In this document: one piece after another, positions 8,915 to 15,550 of the stretch
Layout: every line of letters begins with the position of its first letter
Numbering within the stretch: the first letter of the stretch is position 1
DNA from: Micromonospora arborensis
GTDB taxonomy: Bacteria; Actinomycetota; Actinomycetes; Mycobacteriales; Micromonosporaceae
Direction of reading: 5' to 3'
Assembly (NCBI RefSeq): GCF_003205615.1
Contig: NZ_PYBV01000001.1
Location: 79,077 to 114,185 of the forward strand
DNA: 35,109 bases
The notes under the pieces: generated by a model
Database searches by the model: none
What the model saw: the letters and a program-made list of their open reading frames with translations, nothing else
Told to the model about the DNA's origin: nothing
Position numbers and translations under genes: made by a program

Positions 8915-10378
8915 TCAGGCCGTGTCGGCGTCGGGGTGGTCGGCGTCGGGCGGTGTCGGTGACGGCCGCCGCAACAGGCCGGGGCCGGCCGACGCGGGTG
9001 GGCCCACCGGTTCGCGCTCGACCGCGGCCGCGACGCCGGCCGGCCCGGAGCGCACCGGCCCGAGGATGCCGAGCGGGTCCGACTTCGCGGGGGCCAGGCC
9101 GCCAAGGGACAGCCGGCCCGCCACGTCGACGTCGCCAGTCGGCTCCGCCGATCGCAGACCCGACGGATCCGCCGCAGGCCCACCGAGCGGCTCGACCGAC
9201 CGCACACCGGAAGACCCACCGAGCGGCTCGACCGACCGCACGCCCGAAGACCCACCGAACTGCTCGACCGACCGCACCCCGGCCTCGGCGGGCGGGCCGG
9301 CGTCGACGGGGAAGTCGGGCGAGGCGGCCTCGACGTACTGCGACTTGTCAATGGGCGCGGTACGCGGACCGTTGGATCGTTCGGTGGCGGATGTGGCCCG
9401 ACCGTTGCCGCGCCTCGGGTTGGGGGTCGGCCGGGCCGACAGCAGTCGGGGCGGCACCGCTTCCGGGGCGGTGACCGGGGCCAGGCCGGCAACCACGGTG
9501 TTGACGATCTCGGCCGCGTACGAGCCGTCCGGGTCGTAGTCGGGGTCGAAGACGGTCAGCTCGACGCCGAGGCAGTGCGGGGTGTCGACCAGGCCGGCGA
9601 GCAGGATCTCCAGCTCGGCGAAGGCGATCCCGCCCGGGTCGGGGGCGTCCACGGCGGGCATCACCGCGGGGTCGAGCACGTCCACGTCGATGTGCACCCA
9701 GTAGCCCGCGCAGTCGGCGAGCTGCTCGTGCGCCCACTGGGCCGTCCGGGCAGCGCCTTCGGCGCGTAGTGCGGGCACCGGCCGAGTGGTGATCCCGGCG
9801 GCCTGCAGGTCGAGCCGGTACTCGTCCTGCGCACGGATGCCGAGCACCACCACGTCGATGTCGCGGAAGTAGGGCCGGCGTCCCTCCAGCGCGGCGAGGT
9901 CGGCCTGCCCGCGCCCGGTGACGAGGGCCAGGTCCTCACCGGCGGCTGCGCCGACATAGGAGGCGTTGCCGGGATGCCGGAAGTCGGAGTGCCCGTCGAC
10001 GAAGACCAACCCGATCCGCCCGCCGACGGCCTCACCGAGGCGGTGCATGGCAAGCGCCGAGCCGAGCAGCACGGAGCAGTCGCCGCCCAGCACCACCGGG
10101 AACTCACCCCGGTCGATGATCGAGCCGATCCGTTCGGCGAGGGCAAGCGAGTAGTCGGCGATCTCCCGGGCATGGCAAACCCCGTCGCCGGGACGCCAGT
10201 CGCCCGGGTCGTACCGGGCTGGGGTGACGCAACCGGCGTCGCGGGCACGCAGCCGGGCGAGCAGGTCGTGGTCGCGCAGCGCGCCGGGCGCTTTGGCGCA
10301 ACCAGGGACCGATGTGGACGTCGGCGGCCGCAGACCGAGATTTGTCGGCGCGTCGAGGACGGCGATCCGGCGCATCAT
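8915..10378 (-). CDS. Arginase/agmatinase-family ureohydrolase with a long C-terminal extension
   Basis: The 487-aa protein has a ureohydrolase domain at residues 1-305. Members hydrolyse guanidino compounds such as arginine or agmatine to urea using a binuclear Mn centre. Ligand motifs are GGDCS (99-102), DGHSD (128-132) and IDVDVLDP (230-237). The first motif has Cys101 where arginase has His, so metal binding or substrate may differ from true arginase. Residues after about 305 form a Pro/Gly/Ser-rich disordered tail of about 180 aa containing a 12-residue repeat, GVRSVEPLGGSS, in almost three copies. Family members are usually about 300 aa, so the tail is unusual. Two ATG codons open the frame (10378 and 10375); GGGAG lies six bases before the second, which may be the real start. 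The substrate is not certain. Confidence 0.8.
   Translation of the reverse strand: MMRRIAVLDAPTNLGLRPPTSTSVPGCAKAPGALRDHDLLARLRARDAGCVTPARYDPGDWRPGDGVCHAREIADYSLALAERIGSIIDRGEFPVVLGGDCSVLLGSALAMHRLGEAVGGRIGLVFVDGHSDFRHPGNASYVGAAAGEDLALVTGRGQADLAALEGRRPYFRDIDVVVLGIRAQDEYRLDLQAAGITTRPVPALRAEGAARTAQWAHEQLADCAGYWVHIDVDVLDPAVMPAVDAPDPGGIAFAELEILLAGLVDTPHCLGVELTVFDPDYDPDGSYAAEIVNTVVAGLAPVTAPEAVPPRLLSARPTPNPRRGNGRATSATERSNGPRTAPIDKSQYVEAASPDFPVDAGPPAEAGVRSVEQFGGSSGVRSVEPLGGSSGVRSVEPLGGPAADPSGLRSAEPTGDVDVAGRLSLGGLAPAKSDPLGILGPVRSGPAGVAAAVEREPVGPPASAGPGLLRRPSPTPPDADHPDADTA
9181..9282 (-). repeat. In-frame 36-bp tandem repeat in the arginase-family gene
   Basis: A 36-bp unit occurs 2.8 times at 9181, 9217 and 9253 and encodes GVRSVEPLGGSS-like dodecapeptides in the disordered tail. 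Copies differ by a few bases. The period preserves the reading frame. Confidence 0.85.
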
Positions 10379-10401
10379 GAGCTCCCGTCCTCGATGGTCG
10401 G

Positions 10402-10427
10402 GCGGGCCGGCCGGAACGCCGGCCCGC
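10402..10427 (-). terminator. Hairpin between the thioredoxin/TPR gene and the arginase-family gene
   Basis: A perfect 10-bp GC stem (GCGGGCCGGC with GCCGGCCCGC) closes on a 6-base loop. It lies in the 66-bp gap after the thioredoxin/TPR stop codon and ends about 24 bases before the next gene. There is no U-tract, so partial read-through into the arginase-family gene is possible. Confidence 0.5.
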
Positions 10428-10444
10428 GCTGGCGTGCTACGAAC

Positions 10445-11368
10445 TCAGAACAGGGCGCTGGCCAGGGCCCGGCGTGCCGAGGCGACCGCCGGGTCATCTG
10501 GGCCGGCGATGGAGAAGAGCGAGACCAGGTGCTGGCGGACCGTCTCGCGGTCCTCTCCGGCGGTGCGCCGGACCAGACCGACGAGCCGGGCGTACGCCTG
10601 CTCGGCCAGGCCGCTGAGCACCTCGATGTCGGCGGCCAGCAGCTGGGCGGCCACGTCGTCGGGGGCACTTTCGGCGGCGGCCAGCGCGGCGGCCGGGTCA
10701 GCGCCGGCCACCCGGCGGGCCACCCCGACCTGGGCCAGCCCCGCCGTGGCCGCGGCGTCCGCCGGGGCATCGGCCAGAATTTTCCGGTACGCCTGCTCGG
10801 CGGCGTCCAGATCGCCGCTCATCAGCGCGTCGTCGGCCTCGTCGAGGCGGGGGTCCTCCGGCTCGGCGACCGCCACACCGCCGGCCTTGAGTACAGCCTG
10901 GATCCACTGCCGCAGCTGCGCCTCGGGCACCACTCCGGAGAAGGCGTCGACCGGCTGACCGCCGACGACCGCGTAGACCATGGGGATGCCCTGAACCCGG
11001 AACATCTGGGCGATTCGCGGATTTTCCTGCACGTCGACCCGGGCCAGCACCCAGGTGCCGGCGCCCTCGGCGTTCAGCCGCTCCAGGACCGGGGCGAACT
11101 CGTCGCTCTCCGGGAAGCCGGCCGCGCCGAAGAAGACGATGACGGGCATGGCCATCGACCGTTCGAGCACCTCGGACTGGATGGTCGCTTCGGTGACGTC
11201 GACGATGGCGGTGTCACCGCCGGCGGTGGGGGTGCCGGGGGTGCCGTTGGACGGGCCACCCTGCGGGGGTGTGCCGGGGCGGGTACTGGCTGGTGCGGGG
11301 CCACGCAGCGTGCTGAGGTCGACCGCGCCGCGGGTGAAGATCGACGAGGTGATCCGTGGGTCGCTCAT
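10445..11368 (-). CDS. Thioredoxin-fold and TPR protein (YbbN/CnoX-like), without redox cysteines
   Basis: The 307-aa protein has a disordered N terminus (about 1-50, rich in Pro, Gly and Thr), a thioredoxin-like domain (about 55-165) and a helical TPR-type C-terminal half (about 180-305). The position of the WCxxC active site reads FFGAAGFPES, so both catalytic cysteines are missing; the cis-Pro segment IPMVY is kept. In CnoX/YbbN proteins this layout gives a chaperone-holdase that hands clients to other chaperones rather than a disulfide reductase. A cytoplasmic location is expected, since no signal peptide is visible. The ATG start is preceded by TAGG. Upstream lies a 238-bp gap with a large inverted repeat and a G-rich tract, so it probably has its own promoter. 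Confidence 0.85.
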   Translation of the reverse strand: MSDPRITSSIFTRGAVDLSTLRGPAPASTRPGTPPQGGPSNGTPGTPTAGGDTAIVDVTEATIQSEVLERSMAMPVIVFFGAAGFPESDEFAPVLERLNAEGAGTWVLARVDVQENPRIAQMFRVQGIPMVYAVVGGQPVDAFSGVVPEAQLRQWIQAVLKAGGVAVAEPEDPRLDEADDALMSGDLDAAEQAYRKILADAPADAAATAGLAQVGVARRVAGADPAAALAAAESAPDDVAAQLLAADIEVLSGLAEQAYARLVGLVRRTAGEDRETVRQHLVSLFSIAGPDDPAVASARRALASALF

Positions 11369-11464
11369 GGTTACCTAGTCTCGCACGTCAGCCCGCGATC
11401 TCAGGTCACCCGCAACCCCGACGTTGCAACTCTCACCCCGCCATCCCGGACCCGACCCAGACCC

Positions 11465-11539
11465 CCGCGATCTTGCACTTTCTGCCGTCGAAACGCGGCA
11501 TTCGCGCCGTCTGCCGGGACAGCAAGTGCAAGATCGCGG
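11465..11539. repeat. Inverted repeat with 16-bp perfect arms
   Basis: Arms 11465-11480 (CCGCGATCTTGCACTT) and 11524-11539 are perfect reverse complements across a 43-base loop. It lies downstream of icmA and upstream of the thioredoxin/TPR gene. It has the form of a dispersed palindromic element, and could also stop icmA transcription, although no U-tract follows on the minus strand. Confidence 0.7.
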
Positions 11540-11608
11540 AGGGCGGAGGGCGGAGGGCGGGGGTGGGGGGCGGGGGGCGGGGGGTGGGGGAGGGCGGGGG
11601 GTGGGATC
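11537..11608 (+). other. G-rich tract with quadruplex potential
   Basis: About 70 bases on the plus strand consist of runs of three to six G separated by one or two other bases, beginning with copies of GGGCGGA. The tract touches the icmA stop codon, and the G-rich strand is the template for icmA. A G-quadruplex could form during transcription. No gene is here. Confidence 0.7.
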
Positions 11609-13295
11609 AGAAGCGGGCTGGTTCGCGGTAGGTGCCCCACTCGGCGCGCAGGGCGTCGCAGATCTCGCCGAGGGTGGCTTCGGCGCGGACGGCGTCGAGC
11701 ATGGCGGGGATCATGTTCTCGTCGGTGCGGCTGGCCTCGACCATCCGGGTCACCGCCGCGCGGACCGCAGTCTCGTCCCGGGCGCCCTTGCGCTCGGCGA
11801 GCACCCGACGCTGCTCCAGCTCCACCTCGTGCGAGATGCGCAGGATCTCCAGCTCCTTGGCGACCGTACCGGTGTGGCAGTTGACCCCGACGATCTTCTT
11901 GTCGCCCTTTTCCAGGGCCTGCTGGTAGACGAAGGCCGACTCGGCGATGTGCCCGGTGAACCAGCCGTCCTCGATACCGCGCAGGATGCCCGAGGTCATC
12001 GGGCCGATCTGGTGCGGCCCCTCCCCGCCGAGTTGCCGGATCCGGGCGAAGATCTCCTCGGCCTCGGCCTCGATCTTGTCGGTCAGCGCCTCGACGTACC
12101 AGGAGCCGCCGAGCGGGTCGGCAACGTTGACGACGCCGGTCTCCTCCATCAGCACCTGCTGGGTACGCAGGGCGATCTCGGCGGACTCGTCGGTCGGCAG
12201 CGCCAGGGTCTCGTCCAGCGCGTTGGTGTGCAACGAGTTCGTGCCGCCGAGCACCGCCGCGAGGGCCTCGACGGCGGTGCGTACGACGTTGTTGACCGGT
12301 TGCTGCGCGGTCAGCGACACCCCGGCGGTCTGCGTGTGGAACCGCAGCCAGAGGGCCTTCTCGCTGGTCGCGCCGTAGACGTCGCGCAGCCAGCGGGCCC
12401 AGATCCGGCGGGCGGCGCGGAACTTGGCGATCTCCTCGAAGAAGTCGAGGTGCGAGTCGAAGAAGAAGCTCAGGCCCGGCGCGAAGACGTTCACGTCCAG
12501 CCCGCGGGAGAGGCCCAGTTCGACGTACCCGAAACCGTCCGCCAGGGTGTACGCCAACTCCTGCGCGGCGGTCGATCCGGCCTCGCGGATGTGGTAGCCG
12601 GAGACCGACAACGGCTTGTAGCGCGGAATCTCGACGGCGCAGTATTCCATCAGGTCGCCGATCAGGCGCAGGTGCGGCTCCGGGTCGAAGAGCCACTCCT
12701 TCTGCGCGATGTACTCCTTGAAGATGTCGGTCTGCAGGGTGCCGTCGAGCTTGGACAGGTCGGCGCCCTGCCGCTCGGCGGCGACCAGGTACATGCAGAA
12801 CACCGGCACGGCCGGGCCGGAGATGGTCATCGAGGTGGTGACGTCGGCCAGGTCGATGCCGTCGAAGAGCGCCTGCATGTCGGTGGCGGTGTCGATGGCG
12901 ACGCCGCAGTGGCCGACCTCGCCGAGCGCCTGCGGGTCGTCCGAGTCGCGGCCCATCAGGGTCGGCATGTCGAACGCGACCGAGAGGCCGCCGCCGCCGG
13001 CGCCGAGGATCATCTTGTAACGCTCGTTGGTCTGCTGGGCGTTGCCGAAGCCGGCGAACTGCCGGATCGTCCAGGTCCGCCCGCGGTAGCCGGTCGGATA
13101 CAAACCCCGGGTGTACGGGTACTCGCCCGGCCACCCGATCCGCTCGAAGCCCGGGTACGCGCTGCCCTCCGGTGGCCCGTAGACCGGCTCCACCGGCATT
13201 CCGGACAGCGTGGTGAAGTCCGCGTCCCGCTTGCGCGCGGCGTCGTATCGGGCCTGCCAGCGTGCCCTTCCGGCGTCGATTTCGTCGGCGTCCAT
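11607..13295 (-). CDS. icmA: Isobutyryl-CoA mutase large (catalytic) subunit
   Basis: The 562-aa protein is the TIM-barrel subunit of a coenzyme B12-dependent acyl-CoA mutase. It lacks the C-terminal cobalamin-binding domain, so a separate small subunit (IcmB type) must be encoded elsewhere. The substrate-pocket residues that separate family members read Phe80 (WTIRQF) and Gln198 (YIAQKEWLF). Isobutyryl-CoA mutase has exactly Phe80/Gln198, whereas methylmalonyl-CoA mutase has Tyr89/Arg207. The predicted reaction is therefore isobutyryl-CoA to n-butyryl-CoA, linking valine breakdown to butyryl and ethylmalonyl supply. The start is ATG 13295, preceded by GAGGAGGAG about eight bases away, and it reproduces the published residue numbering. 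A palindromic operator-like site lies 54 bp upstream. The sequence alone would often be labelled methylmalonyl-CoA mutase. Confidence 0.9.
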   Translation of the reverse strand: MDADEIDAGRARWQARYDAARKRDADFTTLSGMPVEPVYGPPEGSAYPGFERIGWPGEYPYTRGLYPTGYRGRTWTIRQFAGFGNAQQTNERYKMILGAGGGGLSVAFDMPTLMGRDSDDPQALGEVGHCGVAIDTATDMQALFDGIDLADVTTSMTISGPAVPVFCMYLVAAERQGADLSKLDGTLQTDIFKEYIAQKEWLFDPEPHLRLIGDLMEYCAVEIPRYKPLSVSGYHIREAGSTAAQELAYTLADGFGYVELGLSRGLDVNVFAPGLSFFFDSHLDFFEEIAKFRAARRIWARWLRDVYGATSEKALWLRFHTQTAGVSLTAQQPVNNVVRTAVEALAAVLGGTNSLHTNALDETLALPTDESAEIALRTQQVLMEETGVVNVADPLGGSWYVEALTDKIEAEAEEIFARIRQLGGEGPHQIGPMTSGILRGIEDGWFTGHIAESAFVYQQALEKGDKKIVGVNCHTGTVAKELEILRISHEVELEQRRVLAERKGARDETAVRAAVTRMVEASRTDENMIPAMLDAVRAEATLGEICDALRAEWGTYREPARF

Positions 13296-13348
13296 GAGCA
13301 GGGCTCCTCCTCGGGTCCTCGACTGCACGTCGAGTGTAGAGCCCTCAC

Positions 13349-13364
13349 CTGAACGATCGCTAAG
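13349..13364. promoter_or_regulatory. Operator-like palindrome upstream of icmA
   Basis: CTGAACGATCGCTAAG matches the consensus CTGAACGATCGTTCAG at 14 of 16 positions and lies 54 bp before the icmA start. Related sites precede the thiolase/epimerase pair, ccr and the 3-hydroxyacyl-CoA dehydrogenase. The consensus is my own, built from these four sites. Confidence 0.6.
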
Positions 13365-13444
13365 TCAGTTCGTACCCGTGGGTAACGTGAGTCGGTCGCT
13401 GACTCGCTGTGGGTCCCGTCGGCCCGTGACCACCGCTACCACCA

Positions 13445-13506
13445 TGATCAATTGATGAAAAGTAGGCGTCAGAAGCCTTCCCGACCTACTTCTCATCAAT
13501 TGATCA
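13445..13506. repeat. Long AT-rich inverted repeat (22-bp arms)
   Basis: Arms 13445-13466 and 13485-13506 pair at 21 of 22 positions around an 18-base loop. The arms hold the nested palindrome-like TCATCAATTGATCA and are strikingly AT-rich for this genome. It lies between an Asp23/Gls24 gene and icmA, both on the minus strand. It could be a terminator for the first, a protein-binding site or a mobile palindrome; the sequence does not decide. Confidence 0.75.
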
Positions 13507-13532
13507 CCGCAGCTCCGGTGCGGGGCTGCCCC

Positions 13533-13949
13533 TCAGGCCGAGGGGACCGCGGGCCCACCCATCGCCACGTCGTCGACCCGGATGTTGACCTCGTCGACCC
13601 GCAACCCGTGCGCCTCGACCGCCTCGGTGACCCGGGCACGCACCTGGCCGGTGATCTCCGGCACCGGCTGGCCGGCTTGGATCACCAACACCAGGTTGAC
13701 CACGGCGGCGTCCCCGGTCACGTGGGCAGAGCAACCCCGCCGGGCGTCGCCCACCTGATCCAGCCCAACCCGGTCGAGAACCGCGTTGAAGAACCGGGCG
13801 ACGTCCCCGCCCAACTCGACAACTCCGGGCACCGCTCGGGCCGCCGCGACCGCGATCTTTTCGATCACCTCGTCCGCGACGTGCGTCGTCCCGCCAGCCG
13901 GCACCGACGCCGTGGTCAGCTCCTGCGTCGCCTCGTGGTCCACAGTCAC
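13533..13949 (-). CDS. Asp23/Gls24 family envelope stress response protein, paralogue A
   Basis: The 138-aa protein has an Asp23/Gls24 domain over most of its length: VADEVIEKIAVAAARAVPGV, then GDVARFFNAVLDRVGL, and the beta-rich second half ending VNIRVDDVAM. Family members are small envelope-associated proteins; in staphylococci Asp23 lies under the membrane and responds to alkaline and cell-wall stress. The biochemical role is unknown. It is a clear paralogue of the gene 127 bp upstream on the same strand. I chose GTG 13949, with AGGAG seven bases upstream; a second GTG at 13943 is possible. It has no signal peptide or membrane segment of its own. Confidence 0.88.
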   Translation of the reverse strand: MTVDHEATQELTTASVPAGGTTHVADEVIEKIAVAAARAVPGVVELGGDVARFFNAVLDRVGLDQVGDARRGCSAHVTGDAAVVNLVLVIQAGQPVPEITGQVRARVTEAVEAHGLRVDEVNIRVDDVAMGGPAVPSA

Positions 13950-13998
13950 TCCCCTACTCCTCGTGCCACCGGGCAGTGCCCGGTTGACGGCCAACGGA

Positions 13999-14028
13999 CG
14001 GCCCGACAGCCCTTGCGCCGTCGGGCCG
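13999..14028 (-). terminator. Hairpin between the two Asp23/Gls24 genes
   Basis: A perfect 9-bp stem (CGGCCCGAC with GTCGGGCCG) closes on a 12-base loop, about 50 bases after the stop of paralogue B and 50 bases before the start of paralogue A. It may reduce read-through between the two genes. Confidence 0.45.
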
Positions 14029-14084
14029 CTGACGCCTCAGGCTCAGGCTCGGGCTCGGGCTCGGGCCGCTGACGCCTCAGGCTC
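14023..14084. repeat. 22-bp direct repeat pair flanking a GGCTCG hexamer array
   Basis: The 22-bp sequence at 14023-14044 recurs exactly at 14063-14084, 40 bases on. Between them GGCTCG is repeated. The second copy includes the last codons and stop of the upstream Asp23/Gls24 gene, so the 3' end of that gene has been duplicated into the spacer. Confidence 0.8.
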
Positions 14085-14490
14085 CGGCCGCCGGCTGGTT
14101 CAGCTCGATGTCGTCCACTGTGACGTTGACCTGGGTGACCGTCAGGCCGTACTTCTCCACTGCCTCAATCACTGCGGACCGCACCGCCTCGGTCACGTCG
14201 GCCACGACGTGCCCGGAGTCGATCACCAGGACCACGTTGATGACGGCTGAGCCGCCCTTCACGTCGGCCGAGACGCCCCGACGGGCGTCGCCCGCCTCGT
14301 CCAGCCCGACCTTGTCGAGGAGGCTGTTGAAGAACCGGGCCACGTCACCACCGAGATCGGCGACACCAGGCACCGAACGAGCGGCGGCTCCAGCGATCTT
14401 CTCCACTACCTCGTCGGAAACCGACGTGACGCCCCGGGCCGCGCCTGCCGCGGGCTGCACTCCACCGGCGTTCTCCACCGCGTCCGTCAT
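14077..14490 (-). CDS. Asp23/Gls24 family envelope stress response protein, paralogue B
   Basis: The 137-aa protein aligns along its full length with paralogue A: VSDEVVEKIAGAAARSVPGV, GDVARFFNSLLDKVGL and a C-terminal VNVTVDDIEL. The N terminus is short, Ala/Gly-rich and not conserved. ATG 14490 is favoured because AGGGGAG lies about eight bases upstream; a GTG six bases earlier has poor spacing. Tandem Asp23 paralogues are common in actinobacteria and may form mixed assemblies. Transcription probably runs B then A, with a hairpin between them. Confidence 0.88.
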   Translation of the reverse strand: MTDAVENAGGVQPAAGAARGVTSVSDEVVEKIAGAAARSVPGVADLGGDVARFFNSLLDKVGLDEAGDARRGVSADVKGGSAVINVVLVIDSGHVVADVTEAVRSAVIEAVEKYGLTVTQVNVTVDDIELNQPAAGA

Positions 14491-14589
14491 GATCACATCT
14501 CCCCTGGTCCCGAAGCATGTGGGCCGACCGATTCGTCAGCCCGCTGCGCGGCGCCTAGCTTCCGGCCACGCGCCGCGAGCCTACTAAAA

Positions 14590-14611
14590 CCGGAGCGATC
14601 TTCGCTTCCGG
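14590..14611 (-). terminator. Intrinsic terminator, minus strand
   Basis: On the minus strand an approximately 9-bp stem with one bulged base (CCGGAAGCGA with TCGCTCCGG, loop AGA) is followed directly by TTTT. It lies about 180 bases after the DUF3224 stop codon, in a 295-bp gap that otherwise shows no gene. It most likely ends the DUF3224 transcript before the Asp23 genes. Confidence 0.6.
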
Positions 14612-14785
14612 GCGCGCGTCACGCCGCAGCCGATCGACCGCACGAGTGGCGGGTTCCGAACGTGCGCCGGCATCGGGTTACTACGTCCGGAATGGACGTC
14701 CTTTCGCTTAGTGGTTCGACGCTCGACGTCCTTCGGGGTTGACGCGAGGAGAGAGGGAATGGCGAGGACGGCGACGCCGGATGCG

Positions 14786-15181
14786 TCAGGCCAGTGTGTA
14801 CTCCAAGACATAGGAGTGGCTGCCGTCGTCAGACTGGATGATCTCGAGAGCTCCCACGATCCCTGTGAGGTCACCGGAGCCCGTTCCCGGGACGACGCGG
14901 ATCGCGAGTTGCTCACCGTGGCTGCCGGGTGCGCTGTGTTGGAGGACGAACGAGCCCTTGAGGCCGTCGAGTTCTCCCGTGAATCGCTCCACGGCGACAT
15001 AAGCAGCGGGGCTGCCCTCGATGTCGGCCACCGACAGCATGTTCACCGTACTGATGCCGGCCAGGCCGCCCTGGAAGGTCTTGGTGAGCCGCACCCGGCC
15101 AAACGCGGCCCCCGGACCTTCGTCGAGCACCTCCGGCTCGAATGATGTGACGTCAAATGTTCCGCTAGCCTTCGTGCTCAT
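14786..15181 (-). CDS. DUF3224 domain protein
   Basis: The 131-aa protein matches the DUF3224 family as I recall it: it begins GTFDVTSFEPEVLDE, continues through VRLTKTFQGGLAG and ends SHSYVLEYTL. The fold is an allene-oxide-cyclase-like small beta-barrel, but no function is established. There is no signal peptide or membrane segment and the length is normal. GAGGG six bases before the ATG supports the start. The gene sits alone between a terminator and a degraded transposase, so the neighbourhood gives no clue to its role. Codon usage looks like its neighbours. Confidence 0.8.
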   Translation of the reverse strand: MSTKASGTFDVTSFEPEVLDEGPGAAFGRVRLTKTFQGGLAGISTVNMLSVADIEGSPAAYVAVERFTGELDGLKGSFVLQHSAPGSHGEQLAIRVVPGTGSGDLTGIVGALEIIQSDDGSHSYVLEYTLA

Positions 15182-15269
15182 TCCGCACCCTCACATCTTG
15201 ATCGCATTTATCGCGGAGCAGCCTTGCACACGGCACTGACATTCCCCGGACGGTGAGCCCCGGAAGCCC

Positions 15270-15546
15270 TGCTCAGAGCTTTCGGCGGAGGGGCGACAGA
15301 GCGTCGATGTCCGTCGCATGTCGACGAGGAACTGAACGAGGCCCGGCAGCGGGCAACCATTGTGCTGCTGGCGGCCCGGGGTCACTCCAACGCCTCGATC
15401 GCCGCGCAGACGCAAGCCGAAGACCGGCATCGTTCCCTTCATGAACCTGGTCACCCAGGTTATGGCCACCGAGCCCTACGCCAGCGCGAAACGCGTCTTC
15501 TGGACGTCCGACTACCTGGTCAACCCCCGAGGACTTCGAGCGTTGA
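15270..15546 (+). pseudogene. Decayed IS630-family transposase remnant
   Basis: Pieces of an IS630-type transposase are visible in shifting frames. A helix-turn-helix part reads ARQRATIVLLAARGHSNASI (about 15335-15400), then a DDE-domain part LVTQVMATEPYASAKRVFW (about 15450-15505), and a final STPEDFER near 15520-15546. Most of the catalytic domain, including recognisable DDE acidic residues, is deleted, and at least two frameshifts are needed to join the parts. The 369 bases between DUF3224 and meaB hold nothing else convincing. No terminal inverted repeats were found. It marks an old insertion that cannot be active. Confidence 0.65.
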
Positions 15547-15550
15547 CCGC

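Noticed and set aside
11607..13295. Methylmalonyl-CoA mutase large subunit
   Set aside because: Gln198 and Phe80 at the carboxylate-binding positions argue against methylmalonyl-CoA as substrate.
14541..14577. 8-bp GC hairpin CGCGGCGC/GCGCCGCG as a separate terminator
   Set aside because: Stem is possible but such GC hairpins are frequent by chance here; the adjacent hairpin at 14590-14611 with TTTT is a better candidate.
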